Assembly: GCA_963796675.1 (NCBI GenBank)
Contig: CAWCMS010000006.1
Location: forward strand, 124,001-188,000
Length of the DNA stretch: 64,000 bases
DNA from: CAWCDJ01 sp963796675
Lineage (GTDB): Bacteria > Acidobacteriota > Terriglobia > Bryobacterales > Bryobacteraceae
Direction of reading: 5' to 3'
A program made the translations under genes and the position numbers. Position 1 is the first letter of the stretch. Each line of letters starts with the position of its first letter. Under the pieces are notes generated by a model, which was given only the letters and a program-made list of their open reading frames with translations, had not been told where the DNA came from and did no database searches. This document shows, piece by piece, positions 28,814 to 38,563 of this stretch.

Positions 28814-29340
28814 TGAATCGGCTAACGTGGTTGATCCTGGCCGCGGCACTGGTGATGCCCGGCTGCAAGCAACAGGAGCAGAAGGCGGAGAGTGAGATCC
28901 CCGCGGGCGGCATCCCGCGGCTGGCAAACACCATCAAGACGAACGACGGCCACACGGCCGGCCAGTTGAACAGCGGGTTCTACGGCATCGAGAATGGTGC
29001 CTGGCGCTGGACCGGGAAGGAGTTCGCCGTGACCCTGGGGACTCCGCCGGGAGCCGCCCAGAAAGGCGCCCTGCTGCAACTGAAGCTGACCGTTCCGCAG
29101 GTGTCGATCGACAAGCTGCAATCGGTGACCCTATCGGGGACGGCGGACAGCAGCCCGCTCGCGCCGGAAACGTACTCCAAAGCAGGGCAATACACCTACG
29201 AGCGCGAGATTCCGGCCTCTGCGTTGGCCGGCGATTCCGTCAAGGTGAGCTTCCAGTTGGATAAGGCGATGCCGCCCGCCGGCGGGGACATCCGCGAACT
29301 CGGCGTCATTGTCTCGGCTGCCAATCTTTTGGCGAAGTGA
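28813..29340 (+). CDS. small lipoprotein, probably co-translated with the oxidoreductase
   Basis: 175 residues. The ATG shares one base with the stop of the oxidoreductase gene (TGATG at 28811-28815), so coupling is likely. Signal MNRLTWLILAAALVMPG followed by Cys, then a charged linker: a lipoprotein. The mature part is predicted beta-rich (LKLTVPQVSIDKLQSVTLSG; YTYEREIPASALAGDSVKVSF) with an Ig-like feel; no known domain was recognised. Because the oxidoreductase looks cytoplasmic and this protein periplasmic, a direct complex is not obvious. The 3' end overlaps the convergent glycosyltransferase gene by 35 bases. Confidence 0.75.
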   Translation: MNRLTWLILAAALVMPGCKQQEQKAESEIPAGGIPRLANTIKTNDGHTAGQLNSGFYGIENGAWRWTGKEFAVTLGTPPGAAQKGALLQLKLTVPQVSIDKLQSVTLSGTADSSPLAPETYSKAGQYTYEREIPASALAGDSVKVSFQLDKAMPPAGGDIRELGVIVSAANLLAK

Positions 29341-31051
29341 GCGCCGTGACCTTGCGGAAGCGGTAGACGTCGAAGGCCGGCCGGCCGAACTCGTCGGAAA
29401 TCTCGGCCGCCAGTTCCCTCTGGTACCCCTCGGCGGCGGCGAATTGGATCAGCTTGGAGCCCCACGCCGGGAAGAACTCGTTCCCGGAGGTGTGCGCCAG
29501 GAACAGGTTGTCAGGGTCCGCGATCATGCGATCCACCATCTCGCGGTCCTCGGCGGACAGGGAGTCCTTCGATACCTGGTCTGTGCCCATGGCCAATGGC
29601 AGGCTGCCGCGGTTCAGCAGACGCAGGGGATCGAGAATCCCCCAATCCATGCAATAGATGGTCTTGGCTGGGGCCTTCTTGAGGTACTGCGAGAGCGGGA
29701 AAACCGCATTGGTCCAGCTTTGGGCTCCTCCGTTGCGCACGGCTAAAGCGTAGTATTCATTCATCACCAGCGCTCCCGAGACCAGCATCACGGCCAGAAC
29801 CGCGGCCGCGACCGGCAGACCGGCCCGTCCGAGTCGCCTGGATGCGCCTGCGAAGACGACGGCGATCACCAGTTCCGGCAGCGGCCATAGCAGAATCGTA
29901 TGGTGGACGCTGCCGCCGGCGTTGGCGGTGATCGCCATCTGGATCCATGCGACGGCCATCGTGATCAGCGTAAATAGGGTCGCGCGAATGGCAGTCCGCC
30001 CGGCAAGCGGGGTCAACAGGAGCGCGAGAAAGAAGCCGTAGAGGAGCAAGTGCTGCCTCGGGTGCCCGGCAACTGCCGATATATCGGCAGAGATGCGCTC
30101 GATTGGCCCTTTTGGCACACGAGGTTTGGGCGTCTGCCAGTCCTCGGCAGTGAGCCAGCCGAAGAGCCCGCGGCCGTCGGCGGTGATGCGAAGCATTTGT
30201 GCCTTCCCGGCCAGTTCGCTCGTGTCCCGGTGAAAATTGCCCGCAAACGTGGCCAGGTGGTGTCCCGCATTGTACACACCGAGCGGCAATGAGCCGACGA
30301 GGAATGCCAATACCGCGATCGCCAGGCGTCGCCGGTCGAGCCGGGAGCGGAATTCCCGCGGGAAGATGGCCAGCGTAGCCAGTCCCAAGCCGGAAAGCAT
30401 CCATACCGCCAACGCTTTGTCCCAAAGCGCCAACCCGAAAAGGAGGAAGCCGCCGCCCAGCAGACGGTCATTTTTCGTCTGGTAGGCCTTCAGAATCGAA
30501 AGCATTCCGCCGATCATCAAAAGGTGCTGCAGAGCTACGGGACCCCAATCAAAACAAAGCGTTAACAGGTATGCCGAATCTACGGCAAGCAGCGTGCATC
30601 CAAACACTGCAGCACGCTCACCGGCGATTCGCCGGATGAGAAGGAAGAAGAGCCAGATGCTGATCGCGCCCGCAAACACCATGGGAATCCGCATGGTCAT
30701 GACCCCGACGCCGAACGAGTGAAACAGGCGGGGATATAGCCAGGATTTCAGCGCTCCTACGTACGTCATCAGCATCAAGGGGATGGAGGCGTGACCGATG
30801 TGCACCGAGTACAATTCGGCACGGGGCTGGTAAATGCCTTGGACAAATAGAGTTTCGTCAGCTTCAATGCCAACGAGCGGCGCCATCGCGATGCCCATTA
30901 AAGCGAAAAATATACATGCGAGGGCGGCGCAGATTTCGCCACGTATTGTACGGTTTCTGCGGGTTGGCGAGGTCACAATCGGTGAGTCCGAAACTGAGAT
31001 GGTAGCATCCGTCCGATATGAGAAGTCGAATGGTACGGGATGGAACCCCAT
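29306..31051 (-). CDS. ArnT/PMT-type membrane glycosyltransferase
   Basis: 581 residues with many membrane helices (ICAALACIFFALMGIAMAPL, AISIWLFFLLI, VFGCTLLAVDSAYLLTL, HLLLYGFFLALLLTPLAG, LPVAAAVLAVMLVSGALVM) and a C-terminal soluble part. The acidic pair in the first periplasmic loop (GIEADETLF) fits the catalytic site of GT-C fold dolichyl/undecaprenyl-phosphate sugar transferases (PMT_2 family). Likely transfers a sugar from a lipid carrier to lipid A, protein or a surface glycan; acceptor unknown. The start at 31051 is uncertain: the first 35 residues are polar and a later start before the first helix is possible. Converges with and overlaps the lipoprotein gene. Confidence 0.75.
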   Translation of the reverse strand: MGFHPVPFDFSYRTDATISVSDSPIVTSPTRRNRTIRGEICAALACIFFALMGIAMAPLVGIEADETLFVQGIYQPRAELYSVHIGHASIPLMLMTYVGALKSWLYPRLFHSFGVGVMTMRIPMVFAGAISIWLFFLLIRRIAGERAAVFGCTLLAVDSAYLLTLCFDWGPVALQHLLMIGGMLSILKAYQTKNDRLLGGGFLLFGLALWDKALAVWMLSGLGLATLAIFPREFRSRLDRRRLAIAVLAFLVGSLPLGVYNAGHHLATFAGNFHRDTSELAGKAQMLRITADGRGLFGWLTAEDWQTPKPRVPKGPIERISADISAVAGHPRQHLLLYGFFLALLLTPLAGRTAIRATLFTLITMAVAWIQMAITANAGGSVHHTILLWPLPELVIAVVFAGASRRLGRAGLPVAAAVLAVMLVSGALVMNEYYALAVRNGGAQSWTNAVFPLSQYLKKAPAKTIYCMDWGILDPLRLLNRGSLPLAMGTDQVSKDSLSAEDREMVDRMIADPDNLFLAHTSGNEFFPAWGSKLIQFAAAEGYQRELAAEISDEFGRPAFDVYRFRKVTALTSPKDWQPRQ

Positions 31052-31262
31052 TCGAAGCGACGCGATTTGGCAAGGGAATTGCTATGAGTTGGACTCGTCA
31101 GAGGTGGCTAGTGCGATCTTGGCACCAGAAATAGCCCCTTTGGGGGAAGTGGTTGGCTGAAACCTTTGGCTTGATTCGTCGTCTATACTGGTACGGCACC
31201 GAAATGGGCTAAAGAAAACAAAAGAAAAGAAGATAGAGCTGAATTGCAGAAGGAGATGGACC

Positions 31263-31652
31263 ATGAACCAGACCGAACTCAACAAATACAAAGCGATGCT
31301 GGAAGCCAAGCAAGCCGAGCTTTCCGCCGGGCTCCGAAACCGGGAAGACATCGCGATTGAAAAGACCCCGGACGCCCTGGACGAAGTACAACTCGCCGGC
31401 GAGCGCGAGTTGGCAATCCGCAACCTCGACCGTGAGTCGAATCTGCTCCGTAACGTACGCAGCGCATTGCGGCGGATGGCGGATGGGGGCTACGGAACCT
31501 GCATGCACTGCGAGGAAGAAATCAAGCCGAAACGGCTCGACGCAGTGCCGTGGACAAAGTATTGCATCCGCTGCCAGGAAGCTGCTGACCGGCACGAATT
31601 CGAAGGCGACTCGGGCGAGAGCATCGACGAGTTGCTGGCCAACGCAGCTTAA
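31263..31652 (+). CDS. DksA/TraR-type C4 zinc-finger protein
   Basis: 129 residues. N-terminal coiled coil (about 5-70) with LDEVQLAGERELAIRNLDRES, then a zinc finger with Cys80, Cys83, Cys101 and Cys104 (CMHC ... CIRC). Length and layout match DksA/TraR-family proteins, which enter the RNA polymerase secondary channel and tune transcription together with ppGpp. The coiled-coil tip has acidic residues (TPDALDEV), though the canonical DxxDxA motif is imperfect. A good AGGAG site lies seven bases before the ATG. An intrinsic terminator follows directly. Confidence 0.9.
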   Translation: MNQTELNKYKAMLEAKQAELSAGLRNREDIAIEKTPDALDEVQLAGERELAIRNLDRESNLLRNVRSALRRMADGGYGTCMHCEEEIKPKRLDAVPWTKYCIRCQEAADRHEFEGDSGESIDELLANAA

Positions 31653-31673
31653 TTGCCCCAAGGTTTTCCGAGA

Positions 31674-31705
31674 GGCGCGGGAGAGATCCCGCGCCTTTCC
31701 GCTTT
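31674..31705 (+). terminator. intrinsic terminator after the DksA/TraR-like gene
   Basis: Nine-bp perfect stem GGCGCGGGA / TCCCGCGCC with a four-base loop (31674-31695), followed by TTTCCGCTTTTT. It lies 22 bases after the stop codon. Confidence 0.8.
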
Positions 31706-31804
31706 TTGGGGCAAAGCGCGCAACATCCCGCAACGGCTGTGCGTTTCTTGCACCGGTCACTGGGGCTTTTCACGCAATCGTGTCCGGATATCCATAATAG
31801 GATT

Positions 31805-32455
31805 GTGGAATTCTTACGCCGCGCTCGCATCCGCCCCGGTCGTCTCGGCATCCTGCCGGGTTCGTTCAATCCCATCACCATCGCTCATCTTGCTCTGGCC
31901 CAGGCCGCCCTTCCACTGGTCGATGAGGTAGTCTTCGTCCTGCCACGCATATTCCCGCATAAGGACTATAGTGGGCCGGGCTTCCGGGAGAGGCTCGAAC
32001 TGGTAGCCGAGGCCGCCGGCGAGGAGTCGGCCTATTCGATCGCATCGAGCCGGCGGGGATTGTTTACGGAAATTGCCGAGGAGTGCCGCGAAGCGTACGG
32101 AAATGACGTCCGCCTGACGTTTTTATGCGGGCGGGATGCCGCCGAGCGAATCGTTTCCTGGGATTACGGCAGGCCTGGCGCCGTCGAAGAGATGTTCCGA
32201 TCGTTCGATCTGCTGGTGGCGTCGCGCGAGGGCGATTACTCGCCCCCGCCCGAATTCGCCGAGGTTATTGCCCCTTTACCGCTAGGCGGTCGGTTCGACT
32301 TTGTTTCAGCGACTGAGGTGCGGCGGAGGATCGCCCGGAACGAGTCCTGGCAACATCTGGTGCCGCCGAAGATTGTGTCGACGACCCGGACTGTGTCGAA
32401 GATCCGGAAGTGGTACTCGCCGACGAAGCCGACTGGTAATTCAGGGGGAACGTGA
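31805..32455 (+). CDS. NadD-like nucleotidyltransferase (cytidylyltransferase superfamily)
   Basis: 216 residues from the GTG at 31805; a longer frame starts at 31706, just past the DksA terminator, and encodes no domain there. The nucleotide-binding motif GSFNPITIAHL (about 18-28) corresponds to G-x-F-D/N-P-x-H of nicotinate-nucleotide adenylyltransferases, and SATEVRRRI near 175 to the S-S/A-T-x-I/V-R motif. These enzymes form NaAD from NaMN and ATP. The body (FLCGRDAAERIVSWDYG) resembles the NadD GxD..... region. The 3' end may overlap the antisense reading frame of the NHL/TIGR03437 gene. Whether it is the housekeeping NadD or a paralogue cannot be decided here. Confidence 0.75.
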   Translation: MEFLRRARIRPGRLGILPGSFNPITIAHLALAQAALPLVDEVVFVLPRIFPHKDYSGPGFRERLELVAEAAGEESAYSIASSRRGLFTEIAEECREAYGNDVRLTFLCGRDAAERIVSWDYGRPGAVEEMFRSFDLLVASREGDYSPPPEFAEVIAPLPLGGRFDFVSATEVRRRIARNESWQHLVPPKIVSTTRTVSKIRKWYSPTKPTGNSGGT

Positions 32456-35306
32456 CGATGTTGCTGACGTACGTGCTCTGGGCGATCGTCATCTGGGTGG
32501 TGGCATTCGCCGACAGGGCGGTGTTCAAGTGCATCACCACCTTGTAGGTGCCTACCGAGCCGGGCACCAGCGAGGCGGAAATGATATCGGCCGTAGATCC
32601 GCCGGCGAGGCCGGAAAGCGAGTGGTCGGAATCGTCTGGCGGGTTGGTGGCTGGTGCGCCGGCAGGATAGGGGACCCCGGTTTGCAGCGCGGCTGCCACC
32701 TGATCGCTGAGGATAGGCAATCCCAGTCCGGTGGCGAAGACGTAAACGATCTCGCCCGGCACGGCCGGGTTCTGCGGAGTCACCAGCGAGCCGGCCACAT
32801 TGGCGCAGCAGAGCGAATTGCAGATCGCCGTCATGATGACGGTGGCCGATCGAACTGGCGGTGGCGGTGATGGCAGAGCCGTTGCCTTCCGGACCCTGTA
32901 CGCGCGCCGTCAGGATGATGCGGTCATAGACGCCGGACGGATGCGCCGAAACTTTGGGATCCTGGTTGATCAGGGCGACCAGGTCATCGCGGACGCTGTC
33001 AGCGTGTCGCCGCTCTGCACGGTGTAGGTGTACATGCGGTCTTCGATGCCGACCGTCGCAGTGTCCCCCGCGGTAGCGGTTCCGTCCACCGACACGATGC
33101 CGGTGGCGCTGCTCGAACCGTGATACACCAGGCCACCGACGGGCTGCTGCTGGGTTGCGCGTAGATTCCGGGGTTGGCCGTCACGATGGTTACCGCGACG
33201 GGTGTGGTGTTGACCACCAGCCGTCCGTCATCGGCCACCGAACGGACATAGGCGTTGATGCTGGTGGTGTTGCCGAGTTCCCAGGGAATCTGCGCATTGA
33301 TCGCGGTGGGCGAGACCATCACAGCGGCGCCGCGGATGCCATTGAAATAAACCTGGGTGCCGCCGAGCGTGGTGGGCAAGGACGGTTGCGTGGTGTCGGC
33401 CGACGCGGTGCTGGTACGAGAGGTTGGTGCCCTGCATCGGGGCGATGGTGCCCGGCGCCAGGGACGCGGCGTCGCCGCCGCCGGAAAGGTTAGCCCCGCT
33501 GGTGGTTCCCGTGATCCCGGCGGTGGTGGCGGTGGAGACCGGCGTGATGGTGCAGAAAAACGTAGTTGTTGCCTCTTGATGCCGGGGAGTCGCGAGGTGA
33601 GCAGCAGAACTCCGGTATCCAGATCGCCCGTCGCATAGACGTTGGGGTCGCCGGCGCCGCTGTTGGCGGCGTTGATCGTATTCACCAGCGCGGTGATGAT
33701 GGTGCTGACCGTGTCGGTAGCCAGCACGGTGTATTTGTAGTCGGCCCGCCGGTGATCGTGGTGGTAGTGGTCGCGCTGCCGGTGGTTGTGGTGGTGCTGG
33801 TGCCGCCGACGTTGATATCGATCAGATCTCCCGCCTGAACCCCGGGAGGTGGGATCGGCGCTGTGGTCACGGTGCTCGCGATCGTTGCCAGGAAGGTCAC
33901 GGTGCCCTTGGCGACAATATCAATGCTGGCGGAATTGACCGACACCGGCGTAGGGCACTGTGTTGGCGCCCATCGAATAGACGGTGATGCGCCGGTTGTA
34001 GGCATCGCTGACGTACAGGTTGGTGCCGTCCCAGGCCAGGGACATCGGGGTGCGCAGCGAATCGGCCGCGTCGGAAGCCTGGTTGACGGTGCCGCGTGGA
34101 GTTGGCGGTATCCGGCGACTCGCCGATCACGATGTCCGCCGAAGCGCCGTTGGTGGTGGGAATCTGATTGAACACCAGAACGCGGTCATTGCCGCCATCG
34201 GCGATGAACAGACGGTTGTCCGCCGCCAGCGCAAAGCGGGGAAAATTCAGCGTCGAATTGCAGTAATACGGATAGGTGGGGTTGTTGTTGACGTCGACGC
34301 CGTTGGACAGCCGTGCACATTGCGGGAGTCTCTACCGGGGGCACGGTGGTGTCGGTGGGGCTGGTCGTAAATGCGTTATTAGCGGTCGAACTGGCCATGT
34401 CTTGCTGGCCCGGCGACCACGTCGGCGGCCGCGGCGTTGAGTGCTGGGAATCGAGTTCCAGATGAGCACGCGGTTATAGCCCAGGTCGGTGACGAAGAGG
34501 TGGACGCCATCGGAGGTGACCGAGACGGGGTTGAGCAACAGGCTGGCGGTGGCGTTGTTGGTCTGCTGGGTCAGGTCGGGCTCGACGAAGGTCGTCATGT
34601 TGGGCTGGCCGAGCACGACATCGGCGGCCGCGCCGTTGCTGGTGGGGATCTTGTTGAAGATCAGCACGCGGTTGTTCTGCGTGTCGGCGACATAGAGTTT
34701 GCCGTTCTGAATCCACACACCCTGCGGTCCGCGCATGGAAGCTGCGCATTCGGCGTGTTGCCGGCAGGCAGCGTGCGGTGGTGAAGTTCGGCTGGCCCAC
34801 CACCACATCCGCGGGCGCGTTGTTGGTGGTCGGAATACGGTTCCAGATGAGGACGCGGTTGTGGTTGGTATCGGCCACCACCAGGTGAACGCCATCGGAG
34901 GCAACGGCGGTGGGGAGGCGCAGGGTGGTGGGGGTGGCCGCCAGGTTTTCGGTAGTGGTGCTGAAATTCGGCTGGCCCAGCACGACCTTGGCCTGACCGA
35001 CACAGACCGGGCACTTCCGGCTGTTATCCAACTGCGCCGTGGGGGCAGGGAACTGGGAGCTGGCGCTTTGAAAAGCAGGACCCGATGGTTGACCGGCCCC
35101 GCGGCCACGCGGTTGGAGTCGACGACAAATAACGTGTCGGCGCCAAAAGCGAGGCCGCTGACCCCGCCCAGGATGGTGTCGCTCGAGTTCGGGTCCTGGC
35201 AGGTGAAGGTCGACTGGCCGATGACCAGACGGGCAGCCTGCCCGTTCGTAAAATCGGCGGCGTTAAGAGCCGCAACACTCAGTAGGAAAACCGAAATGCA
35301 CTTCAT
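32265..35306 (-). pseudogene. NHL-repeat protein with C-terminal TIGR03437 domain, many frameshifts
   Basis: Start MKCISVFLLSVAALNAADF (ATG at 35306) is a signal peptide. Repeating units of about 60-70 residues follow (VVLGQPN... LVVADTNHNRVLIWNRIPTTN...; LYVADTQNNRVLIFNKIPTSN; LFIADGGNDRVLVFNQIPTTN), an NHL-type beta-propeller. A linker follows, then TIGR03437-type segments (TQVYFNGIRGAAVMVSPTAINAQIPWEL; PGEIVYVFATGLGLP; GTYKVVMHLNT). The coherent protein hops among all three minus frames at least eight times over about 2.9 kb. The true C-terminus is probably near 32450; the frame stays open to 32265, opposite the NadD-like gene. Secreted, function unknown. The density of single indels suggests sequence error as much as decay. 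Confidence 0.75.
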
Positions 35307-35505
35307 TTGGGCGTAATTTAAGAAGCGTAACGATACCGGAATTAACTCCCGATTATAGCAGGGGGCGGTTAGTGACTTCGAACCACACCTGTGTGCGGAA
35401 TCGGCACGCCTGTGGCGCCCAAACCTCTTCGGGAATAAGCAGTTACGCGAGACCACGCGCCCCGAAATGCACGCCGTGTTCCAGCGCGGGAAAGGGGCCC
35501 CCTGC

Positions 35506-36505
35506 TTAGATCAGGGCGGCCATCAGGGCGCCTCGCGCGGTGGAGTTGATCGGGTCGTTCGAGCGTCGTACCTCGGAAAGCCGCACCGGAAAATCGCCGA
35601 CTTTGAGCGCCTGTGCGAACCTCTCCATAAACCCTTGAGGCATAGAGGTTCCGCCGCTCACCACGAGGGGGATCGACTTGTCGAGCTTGGGAAGCTTTTG
35701 CGAGGACGAGATCTGCGATTCGCAGCGCATTCACCAACTGGTCGATCACCTCGTAGTAATAGACCGTAATGGCATTTTTGATCCGGTCGCCGGAGAGCCC
35801 GTTGAGCGAGAAACTCTGTTCCTTTTGGACCCGCAGGCGTGTCGCGAGTTCCCCAGTCACCAGCGACGCCTGGGCGTCGATGAAGTCGCCGCCCTTCGGA
35901 ACGCTGAAGCTGATCACCGGCACAGAGAGCACCGAAAGGCAGACGTTGCTCAATCCGCTGCCGCAGGAGATCCCGATTCCGGTGTAGTTGGACGCTCCCA
36001 ATTCCGCGAACACCACGGATAAGCCTTCTTCGATTGGCTGGCACTCGTAGCCCAGGTCCGTGAGGATCTGGCGGATGGAGGCTTCGTGGTAAGCGATGCC
36101 GATCTCCGACGCGAGGACCGGCGAGGGTACGCTGAAAAGCACCTTCTGGCCTTCCACCGTCGCCTTGCCGAGCAGCTTTTCCACGATCCGGCGGACGACC
36201 GTAAGGCTGTGCGGCTCGTGCGGATTCAGCACGCCCTGAAGCATGGGCCGCCGGGTCTCCACGTGGAACACCTCGGCGAATTTCTGCGCGTCGTCTCCGA
36301 CGACTACGATCTCCTGCCCCTGGAGTTCATGGAATACGTTCTCCCGCTCCATCAGGCTCAACGTGAGCCTCGAATAGGGCAGCGTAATGAACGCATTCAG
36401 TTGTGCGGCATATCGAAAAACTCGATCCGCATTGCGCGCCGCGACGATGCGGCTGGTGCCGATGTCGAGGCCGATCGGCTGTGTGTATTCCTCGGTTTGA
36501 CTCAT
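35506..36505 (-). CDS. actin-like ATPase (MreB/MamK/ParM-type fold), one frameshift
   Basis: About 333 residues once one frameshift near 35715 is repaired. Actin-fold nucleotide motifs are visible: phosphate-1 GLDIGTS (residues 12-18), phosphate-2 GIGISCGSGLSN (about 172-183), then PKGGDFIDAQA as in MreB-like proteins, and the adenosine motif VVSGGTSMPQGFMERF in the C-terminal part, which lies in the second frame. No Hsp70 substrate domain is present, so a filament-forming or scaffold ATPase is more likely. The upstream gene on the same strand encodes a coiled-coil protein, 34 bases away. No SD-domain signature of FtsA was seen. A novel chromosomal actin-like system is plausible; its cargo is unknown. 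Confidence 0.75.
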
Positions 36506-36539
36506 CTGGAATCTCCGTTGATTTCAATCCGGCCGGCGG

Positions 36540-37195
36540 CTACTTCCGGGGGAAGGTAGCCCGCTCGAGCACCGCGCTTAACCCCATGCCATTTCCGGAG
36601 CTGCCCTGGGGCACGCAGAAAGTGGCGGCTTCGGTGATGCGTGCGACTTCGTGTTGCTTGCGTTTCTGCCACGCGCGGAAATTGTCCTGCTCCCGCGCCA
36701 CGTCATCGACGTTTGCCTGGATGCGCGACATGTACTGCGCAGTAATCCGGTCCAGCTCTGCCTGGATCTTCGAGTTTTCCTCGGAGCGCGCGTTTTCGAG
36801 GTCTTTCAGCCGGCCCTGGTAGACGTCTTCGAAATCGTTCAGGGCGCGCTGTCGGACGACGGCATCCTGAAGGACGTCCTCGACTTCGGCGCTCGCTGCT
36901 TCGAGCGCCATCATCAGCGCGGACCGCTTGGTTTCGGGCGACATGCCCGAAAGATGAACGCTGGCGATCATTTCCGCGACTTTGAGGATGCCGTAAGGAA
37001 TCCGAGGCGGTTTAACCGCTGCGTTGGTATAGATATTGTCGAAGGAAGGTGGCGGTGCGATCCTGACGTCCTGCGGGGGAAGCACCTGTCCTTCTCCGTA
37101 TCGGCCAGAGGGAGCGCGAATGGCTCCGTCATCGAATGGGCCACTCCATTGGGAGCGTCGTTCTGATAAGAGAAGTTAAACCATTGTTTCAGCAT
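36540..37195 (-). CDS. coiled-coil protein paired with the actin-like ATPase, one frameshift
   Basis: About 218 residues. The first frame starts MLKQWFNFSYQNDAPNGVAH at 37195 and leaves frame near 37085; the second continues LPPQDVRIAPPPSFDNIYTNAA to the stop at 36540. A helical domain (IPYGILKVAEMIASVHLSGMSPETKRSALMMALEAA split by a short turn) is followed by a long charged helix with heptad character (about 105-185: RQRALNDFEDVYQGRLKDL, NSKIQAELDRITAQYMSRI). No membrane segment. Adjacent to and upstream of the actin-like gene on the same strand, so probably its adaptor or regulator. Family not recognised. Confidence 0.65.
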
Positions 37196-37391
37196 GGCAG
37201 TAAACCCCGCGGAACCATGAGTTTGGCCTGGCCTGTGAGGTGGCTCGGAAGGCGGCGGCCCGCGGGTCGGTTCCGGTTTCCCACTTGTGTATCACCTCAG
37301 TAGTATCGGCAGCAGGTGGTTCTTCTCAGTAGAGTTCGTTTGACGATTTCCTAAGGTTTTTTTTCTGGCGTCCGATCTATGGAGTGTCACC

Positions 37392-38443
37392 ATGCGATGG
37401 AAGACGGAGCCCGCACCGAAAGCCCGACCGGTGGTGGACTGGCTGGCTGGCCAGATCCACGACCCGGTGGCCAAGTTGCGCTTTCTCAAAATCGCGGCGG
37501 ACCACGGCGGTCCGGCCGGGCGGAAGCGCGCGAGGCCTTCGCCGGTATCTCCTGTTCGGGGTCCTTTTCCTGCCGGCGGCGCTTCTGCTGGTTCACGCGA
37601 TGGGACGCGGTCGAGACGCCTCCGGTGCCGGTAGTGCGGGTAGCGGCTCTGCCACCCGCTCCGAAGCGGCTTCCCGGCGAGCCGTCTCCGATCTGGCAAG
37701 TCGAAAAGACTTCCGAATACGAGGCCTACAGCAACGGCCTTAGGATCGAAACCAGGTACGCCACGTCCACCCATCACCGCCGCTATGTAGCCTTTACGAC
37801 CGGGAGTCCGGGCCGCGAACCCGGCGCGTTGCGCGACTCTCCGGCGGGGATCGTCTTTCATGCCACCGAAAGCCGGCAGGCTCCGTTCGAAGAGAGTAAG
37901 AACCGCGAACTGAAGCGGCTTGGCGAGTCGGCACTCGATTATGTCCGGCGAAAGGGCGCCTATAACTTCGTGATTGACCGCTTCGGGCGGGTCTACCGCG
38001 TGGTCGAGGAGGGCGACGCGGCCAACCATGCCGGATACTCCTTATGGGCCGACGATCGCTGGATCTATATCAATTTGAATGAGAGTTTCCTCGGGGTCTC
38101 ATTCGAGGCGGGAGCGGCCGGAGGCGGCCAGGCGGTCATGAGCCCGGCGCAGCAACGGGCGGCCGCCGTGCTGGTGGAGATGCTGCGGAGCCGGTATCGG
38201 ATTGCGGCGGAGAACTGCGTCACCCATGCGCAGGTTTCGGTGAACCCTGACAACATGCGGGTCGGCTACCATACCGATTGGGCCGCGGGATTTCCCTTCG
38301 AAGCGATCGGCCTGCCCAACAACTATACGCGGCCGTTGTGGGCCGTGGCGCATTTCGGGTTTGTGTGCGACCCGGCGTTCCTGGAACAGGCCGATAGCCA
38401 TTTGCGGCTCGGCGTTAGGCCGCCGAAGATCTGTTGCGGATAA
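37392..38443 (+). CDS. membrane-anchored N-acetylmuramoyl-L-alanine amidase (Amidase_2/PGRP fold), frameshifted N-terminus
   Basis: Likely start ATG 37392 (MRWKTEPAPKARPVVDWLAG). A membrane helix YLLFGVLFLPAALLLVHAM is in a second frame, and the periplasmic domain is in a third from about 37605 on, so two small indels (near 37535 and 37600) interrupt the start region. The catalytic domain shows the zinc-type layout of Amidase_2/PGRP enzymes: His in GIVFHATES, the core NFVIDRFGRVYRVV, NHAGYSLW, and the late histidines in CVTHAQV and VGYHTDW. It would cleave the amide between MurNAc and L-Ala in peptidoglycan. Divergent from the actin-like/coiled-coil pair, a suggestive envelope link. Confidence 0.75.
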
Positions 38444-38563
38444 CGGATCGGTGCGGGCCCAATTGCACCGGCAATATCGCGAGAAACTGTCGCTGGCGCG
38501 GCAGAATCGCCGCGGGGGTTTCGCCGGCGGTTCCGGAACTGGCATCTGCGATAAAGTAGCAGC

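Noticed and set aside
27086..28927. 613-codon minus-strand frame
   Set aside because: Antisense to the molybdopterin oxidoreductase; no domain.
31706..31804. N-terminal extension of the NadD-like protein
   Set aside because: The extra codons begin immediately after the DksA terminator, encode no conserved sequence and would precede the family's normal N-terminus.
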